Assembly (NCBI GenBank): GCA_030544235.1
Contig: CM060469.1
Coordinates: 16,362,017 to 16,426,016, forward strand
Direction of reading: 5' to 3'
DNA length: 64,000 bases
Source of the DNA: Lepturacanthus savala
Lineage: Eukaryota; Chordata; Actinopteri; Scombriformes; Trichiuridae
In this document: piece after piece, positions 50,255-62,639 of the stretch
Position numbering within the stretch: position 1 is the stretch's first letter
Layout: each line of letters opens with the position of its first letter
Program-made: the position numbers and the translations under genes
Notes under the pieces: model-generated
What the model was told of the DNA's origin: nothing
Databases searched by the model: none
The model's input: only the letters and a program-made list of their open reading frames with translations

Positions 50255-51970
50255 CCAACTCTCCAAAGCTCTGGTCCGAAAACGTGCTCTCTGTGCCGCA
50301 CTGCCAGCGGGCCCCGGCCTCGTCGGCCAAATCCTACTCATCAGGCAGGACTGTGCAGATGCAGCTGTCGGACAGACAAATACTATACTCTTTGCAGTTA
50401 TAGGAAGAGGGGGCGCCTCGCCCAGAATGCACTCCAAGCTCCGGAGCTGAGGCAGATGGAGACAGCATTGATCAGGCTCATCTCCCAGATATGGCACACG
50501 GTGTCAAAAGCATAAATTAGCAGTGTGTCTGGGACCAGTTAATCCGTTCAGATGTCAAGATGGAGGGTTCCTGTGGGCCCCGAGTGATGCAGTAAACCTC
50601 GCCTTCCAGCTCCAAAAGCGGCAAATAAACACATTTCACGGCTCAAACCTACGCACATATGAATTTCTTGGACGTCAAAACCCAACTTCGTGTTGGCCTT
50701 CTTCATCTCTGCGTTTTCTGCCTCGTGTGAACCTCTCACAAAGTTTTTATTGCTTGTTACAGGCCTGTTCAAAAGCTCCCTCAGTCACCTCGCTTATTTC
50801 AATTCCCTCTCTGGCCGGTTGTCAGCGCAGCCTGACATACGACACTGACCAACATAGGCATCGCCTTAGTCAGCAGTTCCTAATGGTTCTTCCTGCTGAC
50901 CCGTCTTGTGGCGTTGTACTAAATGAACGATCAGAGCAAGTACAATAAACTGGAGCGTACCATGTCTTCAGGCGTTTTGATTCTGACCCCTGAACCACAG
51001 CGACCGCGTTGCTTTGCTCGCATCCAGAACGAGGCCCTTCTGGGTTTCTTGTAGCTTGGAAAACGCCACTTTCTGAATGCTAAAGGTGAAAACAGACAGG
51101 TTGGCACTGCAATTTGCCCCCTGGAGATGAAAAGAGAACTGTTTATTTCACAGCTTTTTGGCCCTGTGATTGAGTAGACAGGAGTACTCATGTGTTTTGA
51201 TTATATAGTGTCTGAAAACCTCAATGAGGTCAAATTTACTGAAAATCTGTTTTCATGCAGGCAGTGGGGGAAATTATACCTATAAAATTAAGTGGAACTC
51301 AATCTCTTCATTTGTCTGTGTAGCACTTTGGCTGATCCAAATAACAGTCTTTGCTAAATAAATTTTTCAAGAACGTATGCTGCTTTCCATTCTGCTTGAG
51401 GCGCAGTTGTTGCTCTAATATAAGCCTCATCCCCTGGGGGAGAATCAATCCAACCCCACTGTAATTCATTTCGCCCAGATCCTGGCTGCTACTAGCAGGA
51501 TTCCTGGAAAGGCCGTCCAGACAGAGAGAGAGCATGATTTAATCCAGCCTCCGTGGCTGGTGCGATAAGCCCCTCAGACACACCCAGATTTTCACAAGGG
51601 GAAATATTCTGCCAGGACCCACAATTATCCAAGTCATAATGACTATAGATGTTATCAAAGAAAGACTGGGCCTTAATTGCTCACTGATGTTTGGCCTTAC
51701 GCGGCAACATATATGAGAAGAACTTGTCCTTGTTTCAGGAGAAAGGAGCTTATCGTTAAAGCCCTGCACATGTTTCTGTGCTGTGTTTTTCTATTATTCC
51801 CAGTTCAGTATGGGACACATAATGAACTACTGGCACTGCTGGCAACTTGGACTACAATTTCCAAGCAGCGTTTTTTTTGTTTTTTTTTCCCCCTGCATTG
51901 TGACTATTCACAACTTGTCGTTTATACAATCTGGTTTTTGTACGAATTAAACACATGAAATATAATGTGT

Positions 51971-52123
51971 TAAGCTTGGCGCCGGAAGGTTGATTTTGTT
52001 ACCTTTGGACAGAGCCGGGCTAGCTGCTTCCCACTCTTTCAAGTCTTCACGCTAAGCTATATAACTTCCAGAAAGAAAGCTAATAAGTTTGCGTCTAAAA
52101 ATGTCAAACTATTCCTTTAAAGC
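51971..52123. repeat. Dispersed repeat fragment (TTACCTTTGGACAGAG family)
   Basis: The phrases TTACCTTTGGACAGAGCC, CACGCTAAGCTA and TGTCAAACTATTCCTTTAA occur in order, as in a common teleost dispersed repeat I recall. Related opposite-orientation or partial pieces lie at about 6,282-6,325 (GTTAGCTTACCTTAGCACAA) and 55,640-55,705 (GGGGAAACAGCTAGTCTGGC). The class is unknown to me. Confidence 0.5.
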
Positions 52124-55100
52124 AGCATCACTATCATGAGTTTTTTTGGTGAGTTGTAACAACGTAAGGCAAAGTTGACGTGCGAGATGGCAAAACAAGA
52201 ACCTTGGAGGTTTAAACATTTACTACCAGAAATTAAACATTCACAAAAAGCTGTAATTTAAGGTCAGACCTAACTGTGACAGTGGCTGGTGTTGAGATAT
52301 TTTTGGACTTCCAATGAACACTAACTTCACCACCATGCTTTTACATGACCTTGTTGCCATGAAGAACACGCAACAACAGCGTAATGAAAATGCCCTCGGG
52401 ATTGGATACAATATTTATTGGGGCATGCTATGGATCAAACCTCAGAATTTTATTGAAAGAAACACACAGGGACCTCAGTGGTGTATGATGAATGGATGAG
52501 GGTGTTCGGCATAAAGCCTGCGGAATGAGATATGTGACCACAGTGGGGTTTGACCACTGTTGGTACAGATGGCTTGTTGTACTGACTGGGTGGGTGAGAA
52601 ATGAATACTTTTCTTTCTCAGAGATTTTCTTCACCTCCTAAAATATACCAAGACTGTTAAGATGAACCAAATTCTGAATTTGATTCCCCCCTCCTTTTTG
52701 TCTGTGGGATCAGAATTGCTAGATCAAATATGGGAACACAAGCTCCTATCTTCTCCAAGTGAAAATAGACTTACAGTGAAATATCCAATTAGTAATTAAT
52801 TTCTTATCAAATATCAGAGATAGAAAGCTGACTTTTTTTTGCTAAATCCTGAACAAAACATGTCATACTTGGCAAAGGGAACCCCTAGTCAATCTACGAT
52901 AGCATCTTGACCGCTAATCTGGACTGTTTTCGCTTTTTGCTACATCGCAGTTAATGTTTTGGACGTCACAGAGATTCATAACCCTGTTGGGCTTTGAATA
53001 ACAAAACATGAACAAGAGTCAAGTGTGTATGTCTTTGCTAATGTTCTTGAATAACACCTCCTGGGACTAGTTTCAGCAGTCTGCACTTTCCTTCCTTGTC
53101 TGCAAGGTTTAGTCTGTGATATGTAGAGTACCATCTGTTGCAGAGCCCTTTTCAGAAAAACATTGCTCTCTTGACGTTCTCAAACTTCAAATCAAGAACA
53201 GAAATACACACGACCTCTGTCAATTTCAATATGTTCCCAGCAGTGGGTTGATCATACCTCCTATGAAAAATATGTTGTTTGTGTGCCAAGTATATTATAT
53301 ATTTTATCACATTATTTTTCCCACTTAAAATGTAAGATTTGGAATAGAGCCGGTATGATTTGTTGCATCCAAAAACAGTTTGTACCACTTATATAGTGCT
53401 GTGTATAGCTCTCAGTGTTCCTTCTTGACTGCAAAAGTGCATGTCCCCAATACACTCATAAATCTTCTCTTCCCTTTTGTTGCCAACAGTGTTTGCAGCA
53501 GGACAAGGTTTTCATTGTTTTAGCTGCTCTTTTTTTTATTTTTCTATTTCTGCTGTTCCTTCCACTTAGACTGATGATCCGCATACACGAGTACAACCTT
53601 TGAAAAAAACAATAGTCTCTAACGCTTTCTCTGAATGAGACGAATGTGCATAAACTCTGATTTACACTCTTTGTCTTTGATGCCCGTCATTTACTTTCCC
53701 ATTCACCAAGTAGCCTTCAAATTGCCATAATTATGTGCAGCTCTTATGTAATATGGGGTTTTGGCTGAGGCTCCCTCTTGGAAAGAGGTAAATGGAACCA
53801 TTTTGTTTAAATAAAAAGAATAATGACCTGATTTTCCTCTGCAGGATAGAGTGAGACTTGTGTTGATTGGTCGTAAACCTACTGATGGTTCCAGAGGTTT
53901 GCCACTCGTCGCTCCGGAGGTCATATCCAGTCCAACACAAAGAGAAATGTGGCGGGGTAAAGTGACAAAGCTGGGAGCTACAGTATCAGATTGTGCGACG
54001 TGACCCAGACCGGGACGCTCATGCCAGACACTTCTGCCTGCCGTCAGACCATATTGTTTAGACAGTCTTCTCAAAGCCAAATGGTTCCATCCAACATCCA
54101 GACAAGCTCTTCATATCAGTCTATTTTCTGCATTAGCTGCCATAAGCCAACAATCCGAGCCATTAGATGTGGGTTCGGACTTTGGTATTCTCAAACAAAT
54201 CAAAGTGAAAAATGAGCTTTGCCAAGCTAGACTTATGCTAAGCTTCAAATGGTGAGAGGCTGGTGAAAACCCTTTAATATCGCAAATCCAGTACCTCTTT
54301 CCAACCTATTTGCCATCCTACTGTAATCCCAGTAAAAAAAAATAGGTTCTCTGTTTGAAACGCATTAGTTGTACCTGACAAATAAGCTTTATTTCATGTG
54401 GAAACTTACGGAGACAGAAGATGATGAAAGAACCAAACACTGAGCTATTAGTGAATGAATCAGCTGTGGTCTATACGTTACTGTGCAGTGATTCACATGA
54501 ACACTGATGTACAGAGAAGTTTTGAGATGTAAACATTAACAATTCCTGAGGATCTGGGTCACTACATGCTTGAGCATGGGTTTACGCGAATATCGGGGAT
54601 CATCAGATAAATTGTCCCCTTATGTCTAAGACCTCCCGTTTCCCAGTGGAGGCACTAGGATGATGAGAAGTGATGCTTTCCATCCTTCCAGTACGTCGAT
54701 TTTCTGGCACTCCCAACAAAGCCACCTAACTCGATTTCACCGCGAAAACACCCCCTTCCTCTTGACACACTCTCGTCAAAACTTCAAAGCGCACCTAGCA
54801 TTTTGCTTGGCGAGGCGTGATTCATTGGGCACCATTAGGGTTTATGTAGCCTACAGCATCAGCAGAAGCTCAGAGATCAGATGGCTTTTGACTGTCCTCC
54901 AGTTCTTGGACCTGGCTGGTGTTTTCACAGCGCTCGGCTGTGTGCCGTTTGCGCTCCAAAACCGCCTCCTCTCCAGCTCATCTGGGCGCAAGAGGCACGA
55001 CTGGAACTGCGATTCACGCTGTCTGTCATGCCTCCATGAGAATTCATATTCACATACCACAACGCTGCGATGAGTTCAAAGACAATCAGCAGTGGGGCCA

Positions 55101-55639
55101 AGCAATAGTTTTCGCAGCGGATTGGAAGCTGTACAGCGTTGTTTCATGCGCAGTGTTGATTCTTGGCCATCACTGTGATTTGTGATTTCCCTTAAATGTG
55201 ACATGGTTTAGTCCTAATTGCTTTCCATACATAAATGAATGATGATGAGCCAAAGTGGACAGCGCCAATGACTTTATATCTCAGTTGGAGGTCTCTTCTG
55301 CTATCAGACAGAAACCGGAGCTTTGATCAAGTTATTGGACCCAGATTTATCAGTGCTTTAGAATTCATTTTTCTTTGAATGTAATTATTGAGCACATGTT
55401 TTGAGCTTAAAAAAACAAAAATCCAGATAAGTCTTACACTTTATGCAAGTTTTGTCTCCTCTAATGTAATCAAAGTGTCTAAATGACCTACATTTGGCTT
55501 CATGGTTTTAACATTTCTATAATCATTGCTGTATTTAATTAAAATATACATCCAGCATTTTTTTTTAATATTCTCCTTTCAGATTCAGATGAGAGGTTTG
55601 AAACCACTGTCATGTCTGTAGGTTAATAAGCGGAGCGAG

Positions 55640-55705
55640 AGCCAGGCAGTGATTAGCCTAGCTTTGTGTAAAGCATGGAAGCAAAGGGGAAACAGCTAGT
55701 CTGGC
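55640..55705. repeat. Fragment of the same dispersed repeat family
   Basis: TTAGCCTAGCTTTGTGTAAA followed by GGAAGCAAAGGGGAAACAGC and CTAGTCTGGCTCC matches, in inverse orientation, the GGAC(A)GAGCC..AGCTG part of the repeat at 51,971-52,123. Confidence 0.45.
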
Positions 55706-58268
55706 TCCCTGATTCTCAAACTCCTCCTGCCAACAAAGCAAATTAGGACATATTTTGTTTGTTTGGTTTTTGTAGGACTTATCTGCTGTAACTATTTCTT
55801 GGCGAACAGCAGCCAGGGTGCAGCAATTTTCCCGGAGTCTTGTTGTTGCAGTGAGGTTGCCAGGCAAGCAGCGCTTCAGCTCATAGGTGGATACATAAAC
55901 TGTTGTTGCTCAAGAAATAGAAACTAGACTTGAGTTTTAGGGTCAGATATTACACATTATGTTTTATGATGGTTTTGTGACGGTTTTTGTGTCTATAAAT
56001 CAGAGTAAAGATGTGCACAATAGAACCAAAACTATGAGCTATGTTGAGTTGAGGGGAAACACAGAATCGGGTGAGTGTCAGCGATACCGTTCAACTTCGT
56101 TATATAAAAATATTGACAGGTAATAGAGTAACACTGAGGACTGGAAGTGAATAGCATCAGAAATAGGAGCCTTCATGAAAGTCCTATTCATTATATTTTT
56201 CCTATCATTTTAATCCTCGTTTGTGTCTTTGCACCGTTTGCTCATCAGGCAGCTCTCTCACCCGCGCCATTGGTGATTTAATTAAAACTGTATGGCCATC
56301 ATTTGATACCCAAAACATTTTTCCATCTGTCTGTTTCAAACCATGTTCCATGTAATCTTGGCAGAGGTCTTGAAAATTGCTTTCAAGTCACCCAGAACAA
56401 GGCAGGGGGAACTGTTCCTCCTTGGATCACCGGAGGCCTTGAAGTTCCCTAATGATGACATCAAACGTGCAGAGGGGAGCCGTGCTTGCCCCTAACTGTC
56501 CCCCCCCACGCCCCCTTGATCTGCAGGCAGAGAGGGCAATAGTGAGCTCATGCTGCAAGGAAGTCGCTTTGCCATTAATTGTGAAAGAGAGAGACGGACG
56601 GCGCAACATCTGGCTGAGACTGGGAAGCGAGGCAGGATGCTCGCTGGCCAGGTGTAGCCGTTAAGCGCTTGGAAAAACACAGTTCGGGGTGGACGGCGAT
56701 AACCTGAGCGAGCCACCTCCTGTCTGTCCTTACTACCTTGACACAAACTCCTCTTGTTTCCTGGCGTCACATCCTATCTCTGGGTCCCCGCCCTGGAGAT
56801 TCAGGATCTGGGACAAGCAGCTGTCATCTATAGGTGCTGCTGCCCGTTGTCTTTTTTTTTTTTTTCAAAACTATGACGTAAACCATTATCAGATGTTTGT
56901 CTCCCTTTTCCCCTTCTCATTTTGTGTCCTGTTCCCCTTGGCAGCAGGAATGTGGTTTGTGCTCTTGTGGAAAAAAAAAAAGGCGACATGCATAGGCTTG
57001 TGCTGCATCTCGCACAGCTGGGATGGGGCGTCTGTGTGTGTGTGTATTCAAGTGTGTGTACACGTTTGCATTTTTTTGTAGCGTGCGCATGTTATGTTTA
57101 TTTGCCTCATTGTTGTGTGTCTGCGGTTCGCTGTGCAAATAACATGGTGTGTGGCTTAAAACTAGTTAATGTGAGGTTTATATCCTCATTTAGGGTTTGA
57201 TTACAGCCTCAATTATCCTACAGGGCCACGGGCGTGCTTTGCAGAAACCGTTGTTTTCCCTGATCTATCCAGCCTGGTTCATCTTTGCCTTGCTCTGTTG
57301 ACTGGGACTGTCAGAGCAGATCAGTGGGATCCAGATGTTATTTTTTTTGCAGGGCCGAATCCTAGAACTCTCCTAGACCTTCGAGAGCCCAGGTAGGCCT
57401 GTCCGCCTGCCTGACCGAGAGGCACGCGCCTCCCCCAGGCCGCTCACATGAGCTCAGCTTCCAGGTCGCGCAGCGCAGGCTCAGTAATTAACCCAAATCA
57501 AATGCTCACCGGTAAAAAAAAACGTGGCCCTCGTGGCCCCGGTGGAGCTTTGTTCTTCGACCCTAGTTTTAATACTTCCTCCGGTCCGGTGCAACACTCA
57601 GGATGTTTGCTCCCTGGTTGGCCACAGTCAGACAGGACAGGGAGTTCATAATCTAGTCAAGCAGACACAAATTGGCGATGGAAAGGTTTTGCAGCCCTCA
57701 TGGAAAGATCTAATGCATCTAATCACAGACATTTCTCCGCGGCAAACAAACCAGCCACACACAAACTGGGACTCGAAAAAGCTTATTCCCTTTTGGTTGC
57801 CTGATACTTTTTTTTGTGTGTTTTTTTTGTTGTTAATCAGTGATGAATAATCTCCTCTTACGAAATGTCTTTAATGTCAAACAGAGTCTTTCATCAATTA
57901 GCGAGGGTCATGGCTGTCTGACTTACAGCAGATGTTAGCCGAGAGAACCCCGTGTGCTTAAAGAATGATATGGTGGTATTAATTTAATTAAACCAAAATT
58001 ATTTTCAAATCATTGCGTCTCATCTATAAAATCAATTAAACAAAAGCTATGACCTAAGACCGCATGTTTGTCTCTCAGGAATATTATTTTCGGACCATGC
58101 TTAAACGGATTTCAGACCGATGCACGTACCTACATTTGCTTTATGGGTGTGCTTTGCTTTTATGGGGCTTATGGGTGTCCCGCACATGCACAAGTGTGTG
58201 CATGCGAGGGACATTAGCGTTTGCCTGAGGTCATGTATTTATGGCTTTTGTGTTGATGTGATTGACAG

Positions 58269-58498
58269 GACCCAATTGAGACGGGGACCTCCTGACTCCT
58301 CCCCTCAGCAGACCGGGACCTCCCGCACTGTGAAGCGTTACCCATCATCCTCTGGGCCCATCACCTCCAACGCTCTGCCCAGCGGCAACGGCTATGAGCA
58401 CAGGAGCTGGCATGGGCACAGCAACGGGCACAACAACGGGCACAACAACGGGCACAGCAACGGGCACGGGCAGTTCAACAATGCGTTATTACCAGCAG
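58269..58498 (+). CDS. ltbp2: LTBP2-like, exon 4 (linker with Asn-Gly-His repeat)
   Basis: Acceptor ATTGACAG and donor GTAAAA bound a 230-nt exon for residues 267-344, with phase 2 at the left and phase 1 at the right. The stretch TGTSRTVKRYPSS..SNALPSGNG (283-308) aligns with a linker segment I recall from mammalian LTBP2 (LSRTV.., SSNALPPG). This is a good paralogue-specific marker, since LTBP1 differs here. Residues 315-335 are a tandem NGH-type repeat (HGHSNGHNNGHNNGHSNGHG), encoded by near-identical 12-bp units at 58411-58473. It is His-rich and probably lineage-specific. There are no cysteines, so this is a flexible spacer between EGF1 and the four-cysteine domain. The frame is open well upstream of the acceptor, but those residues show no family similarity. 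Confidence 0.85.
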
Positions 58499-59528
58499 GT
58501 AAAAAAATAAAAAAAAATCAAATAACAGCGTGTATCTATTGCACCGTCTGTGAGGAATATCATAAAACGATCTGTTCTCACTTTACATGCATACTTAACA
58601 TTTCCTGCTCCCCCTAACCACATCAAAACAAACACAAGCCGTTCTGGTGAGGCTAGAATACATACATACACATCCTGTGGTGTCATCGCTAAATGGAACA
58701 TTAGCCACAAGGAAAAAAAACTGGCAGCGTCCCAGGCCTCACTTCCCTTCTCCCACTGTCCAATCCCCCCACACACACACCACACACACACAAACAGACA
58801 CACACACACACACACACACACGCTTTGTGGTCTGCATCACAGCAGACAGACAAAACGTCTGATATTGAAGCCGTGAAAAAATGCAGCGGACGCATCTGTC
58901 GGGCGAGGGTGAGTGGCGTCTGTGTTGCTGCACATGTTTGATATCTTTAGGGGGGGGGGGAATCTGCACTGTCACCTCTCTGACATGACAGGCGCTGAGT
59001 CCTGGCTCCGCTACCCACAACAAAATGAAACACGATCCGGCCCTTGTGTAATTCCCGTCTCCCTTTCACTACTTCATCTCCCTCTGATCCGCTATCCAGG
59101 GTACACAGCTGTCTGCTGTTGAAGCCTCTCCTATGTGTTGCAGCCCCGTACCAGGGGCAACAGGCTGTTGGAACGGTTTCCCGGCCATTACACAACGTTC
59201 ACTTGCACTCAAGCTCTCTTTTTGTCTCTTCCGCGCACACACGCATCCAAAAACACCTTCTCCCGAAAGATAAAGGGGCTGGAGGCGAGCCCAATGCCAT
59301 ATAGTGTTTCCCCCCCGTTCGCTGGGCTTTTGTGGCATATCGCTCGTTCAGCTGCGGCGTGCCACTGGCCTGCCGTCAGCACACACCCTCACACACTTAT
59401 AAACCTCCCTTCGCCCGGGTGGGGAGTGTGTCACAGTCAGGCTGACGGTAGGGAAAGGATGCAGCTCGTCTCCAGCCTACCTCTGTTGCTGCCTCTCCTT
59501 CTCAGCCAGGTGTGTGTGTGTTTCCCAG
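58499..59528 (+). other. Intron 4 of the ltbp2-like gene
   Basis: Donor GTAAAA (weaker than consensus) at 58499; acceptor TGTTTCCCAG ending at 59528; phase 1; about 1 kb. Contains the CA microsatellite at 58770-58821. No gene seen on either strand. Confidence 0.8.
58770..58821. repeat. (CA)n microsatellite
   Basis: CA units with two short interruptions (CCACAC, AAACAGA), ending in about 11 perfect units, in intron 4 some 270 bp after exon 4. Confidence 0.92.
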
Positions 59529-59711
59529 GGGCCAACCTCACCTCCAGCCTGGACCGCATTAAGATCGTCTTCACGCCCATGATGTGCCGCAGGGTGTGCA
59601 GCGGCGGCCGCTGCTACAACAGCTGCGAGAAGGGAGACATCACCACGGTGTACAGCGAGACCTCGCAGCAGCAGCAGCAGCAGCAGCCGAAGAACCAGGG
59701 CTTCAGACTCT
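59529..59711 (+). CDS. ltbp2: LTBP2-like, exon 5 (four-cysteine domain)
   Basis: Acceptor TTTCCCAG and donor GTGAGT bound 183 nt encoding residues 344-404 plus one base. The sequence DRIKIVFTPMMCRRVCSGGR then CYNSCEKGD has cysteines at 363, 367, 372 and 376. This is the four-cysteine module that LTBPs carry between EGF1 and EGF2, headed by the family hallmark KIVFTP. An N-glycosylation sequon NLT (346-348) sits at a position where mammalian LTBP2 also has NLT. After TTVYS comes a run of seven glutamines (390-396), encoded mainly by CAG. It replaces a short glycine/histidine stretch in mammals and is probably length-variable. The frame stays open into the intron, but translated intron sequence soon becomes poly-Phe, confirming the donor. 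Confidence 0.9.
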
Positions 59712-59751
59712 GTGAGTGTCGACCCCGGGCCCTCGATGCTTCTTGTCTGCC

Positions 59752-59782
<31 letters not shown>

Positions 59783-61135
59783 CTGCTGCTTCTCGTCTCT
59801 TCACTTCACTCTCACTACTGTCTCTATTGCTAAATTTTTTTCTGATTCTCACACACACTTTTTCCATGTCTCCCTTCTAGTTTCTTGTTTTTTTTATGGG
59901 GTGAGTTTGACAAAATGGGTTCTCAGTGGCATGCCGTCTGTTCCGAATACCAAGCTCAGAGAGCAGGCAGAGTGGTGGAGATTAAAGCTGAGAGCAACGC
60001 TACAAGAAAAAATAAAAATCTCACTGTCAGAAGGAGAGATGCAGGGGACGCAGGAGAGAAGAAAAGGGGTAGAGCAGATTAAAAGCGGGCTCTGTAAAAA
60101 GGAGGCTAATCGCCCCCTCATACACACACACACACGTGGAGCTGGTGGTCCCACGCTCCCAACACTTAGCCCCATCTCTTTGCGGTTTACACCTCGCGGT
60201 TGGCCCCACCGTTAACCATTTAACGTGCTCCCTGGGAGAGCGGGAATGAATGAAAGGAGCGGGAGAGGCAGAAAAAGGGAGAAAGAGTAGCAGCATGAAC
60301 GGGATTTTATAGGGATTACATTAAACCTGCCATTTATCCGGGGGGCTTTGCTCCAAATTCACACAAGAGTGTCCATGGGAAGGGGGAGGGGGGGTGTTGG
60401 GGGGTGGGTGGGTGCTCAATGCCAAGGGGAGGGGTCGTAGCCCTGCATGTTTCTTTCTTTTCTCATCAGTTGCAAAGATCTCACTGAGGCTCAGACTAAT
60501 TACTACTTGTGGATTAGAGGTGAAGGGTGCGCATACCACACACATATACATACAAGTCCTCTCCAGTCAAAAGTCGTATAAATACAAGCAGACATACAAG
60601 CAATCAGCCCTCACCTAAGTGCACTCGGCTCTTTCGGGAGGACTCAGCTGACTTATGAATATATAAACAGGCTGATGTTGCAGATTTATGTGCCCATTAA
60701 TGGGGTTTTGGAACGTGGCACAGATATTCCAAACACTTCAGAGCGCTGGCAGAGGCCTTCCACAAGATTACATTTCTGGCACCTCCACTCTTCTTCCTAA
60801 GCTGTGGTTTGTTTTTATGCCCCCCCTTTTTCAATTTTGTATTTTTTTTTTATTCTCTACAAATCTCCCTTCATTATGTAAAAGCGTGTGTTACAAAAAG
60901 AGATCACTTTCCATTTAGGCTCTCGCATCCTGTTATTGCTCGGGGTTGTGCGTGCTCGTCGAGGAATTTTGAGTGGACAGCAAACAGTTATCTCATGCTG
61001 TTGTTATGTTCCCGTCACAGCGCAGTAAAAGCTGGCTCGGATAATTATAACAGGCTCCCTTGATATGCACCCTGTGCGAAACACTTACTGTAAAGCCTGA
61101 TATTAGATCGGGTAGAAGTCTGTTTATTGAGTGAG

Positions 61136-61197
<62 letters not shown>

Positions 61198-62438
61198 AGT
61201 TTGTTGAAAGGGCAGACAAATAGGCAAGACAGGAAGTGTGTGTATGTGTGTGTGCGCGCAGTGCAGTGGGTTGTTGTCTAAGAATAGCCAGCGTTGGGAC
61301 CAGCCTGACACAGACCAGCACAGACCTGCATCCCACATTGAGAGGATTTAATAACCACCTCCTAATTTAGCCAGTATGACTAATCACAGGAGGCCTTCCT
61401 GTGTGTCTGGACACCAATGCTGGACCTCTCTTAGTCTCTCTTCTCATTCCAATGCTTTGTGACAAGGGGCTCATTCTCCACATGCCATGGAGACCGTCCA
61501 GCGTCTCTCTCACTAGCTTTTTGCACCCCGTTTTTTCGTCCGTCGCAGTGACACAGAGAGGATGCTCCATGCACCGTGTTTCCATCACTTGCCTCCTCTT
61601 TCAGCTTCACTTTTTCATCTTTTTTTTTTTTTTGCCCAAGAAAGGTTCTTTTTTTTATTTGTCACGGTTGGATAGATTTTTTTTTTCCTCAATTTGATAG
61701 TCTTTGATGTTTTGAGTTAGGGGAGGTCAGGTCAGAGACGATTCTGTTCATGTATGTATGTAAGGTGCTGGCACTCATCCCTTATGCCAAAAAGATAAGA
61801 CCAATAAAAGGGCTGTGAAAAGCAGTACGGTCAAACACCATCTGGCCAATGGCGCCCTTTCCTCTTTTTTCCCCCCTTTCCTCTCCCACCATGGTAAATC
61901 GCAAACTCTAAATCAAACTCTACACGTTTTGGGAATTAACGTACGTAAAAAGGTTGAGTTGCCCCCACCGTGAAATTTCATGCATGGTTTGGAAATTTCT
62001 GTCCTGCTCCCAGTGAAGCAAGTGTTCCATGCACTTGTTGTTTTTCAAATAACAAAGGATGAATCATCACTCCGCACATGAGTCTGTAATTACTGATGTG
62101 AGGCAAACTGTGCCAGTGAAGAAGAAAAAAAAAGGGGGCAGTGCCATGGCTCTGCCCTCAGGATAGAGTTGAAACTTCATCATTGTCATGTGGAATGAGG
62201 TGTCAGACTAGAGAACAGCAGGACCACTGCTAATTGTTGCAAACAAAGCTTGTCTACTTGAAGCCTCAGCACATGCCCTTCCTATTAGAGCTACCCCTTC
62301 TGTTTCCTATTACCAGTATGGATTCTTGTGTGTGAGGACGCATACATCTGTGCAATTAAATGTGTCTTGCTGCTTAAAGAATCTCTCGCTTTCAACATTT
62401 CCTCTTTGGCCCTGATGCACTTTTCCTCCCCCCCGTAG
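59712..62438 (+). other. Intron 5 of the ltbp2-like gene
   Basis: Donor GTGAGT at 59712; acceptor CCCCCCCGTAG ending at 62438; phase 1; 2.7 kb. It includes a T-run at about 59,752-59,777, a G-run cluster at 60,378-60,413 and a GT microsatellite at 61,139-61,196. No coding feature was found. Confidence 0.8.
61139..61196. repeat. (GT)n microsatellite
   Basis: About 28 uninterrupted GT units in intron 5, the longest dinucleotide tract in the window. Such tracts can form Z-DNA and are usually polymorphic. Confidence 0.95.
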
Positions 62439-62639
62439 TTTTCTGCCAGATCCCCTGTCTCAATGGAGGCCGATGCATCGGCAGGGATGTGTGCTGGTGC
62501 CCGTCCAACTCAACAGGGAAGTTTTGCCACCTGCCGGCCCCGCCTCCCACCAGACCCACCTCTAACAAAGACACCAGCCACCCTGGAGCCAAATCTCCAT
62601 CCCAGTCCATGTACACTTTGCCGCTGTCCAATCAACAAG
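62439..62639 (+). CDS. ltbp2: LTBP2-like, exon 6 (EGF-like domain 2 and Pro/Ser-rich linker)
   Basis: Acceptor CCCCCGTAG and donor GTAAGC bound 201 nt for residues 405-471 plus one base. Residues 407-434 are an EGF-like domain with six cysteines (407, 411, 417, 423, 425, 434). It reads [16 protein letters not shown] and [15 protein letters not shown], almost identical to the second EGF domain of mammalian LTBP2 as I recall it. LTBP1 has ICHLPCMNGGQC here, so the paralogue call rests largely on this exon. NST (428-430) is a sequon within the domain. The following Pro/Thr/Ser-rich linker ends in YTLPLSNQQ, matching the TLPLSNQ motif of LTBP2. The gene continues to the right of the window with phase 1, so the coding region here is partial. 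Confidence 0.92.

Larger units (their letters stand above)
39209..58268 (+). other. Intron 3 of the ltbp2-like gene (19 kb)
   Basis: Donor GTAAGT at 39209; acceptor TTGACAG ending at 58268; phase 2. Mostly AT-rich single-copy-looking DNA. It includes the composite repeat at 46.2-46.9 kb, tandem duplications at 47.7-48.6 kb, a CT tract at 50.2 kb and repeat fragments at 52.0 and 55.65 kb. No open frame in the interval shows splice signals plus family resemblance. An unrecognised small exon cannot be excluded, but phase continuity from exon 3 to exon 4 means none is required. Confidence 0.75.

Noticed and set aside
50064..50515. Several frames across the CT tract giving Ser-Leu or Arg-Glu repeats
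   Set aside because: Produced by the dinucleotide repeat, which is open in all frames.
58120..58268. Open extension with an ATG upstream of exon 4
   Set aside because: No similarity to LTBP linkers, and the acceptor at 58268 joins exon 3 in frame. An alternative first exon cannot be excluded but has no positive support.
59135..59833. Long open frame (232 codons) spanning exon 5
   Set aside because: Only 59529-59711 has LTBP similarity. The frame is merely open through flanking intron, ending in translated poly-T, and clean splice sites bound the real exon.
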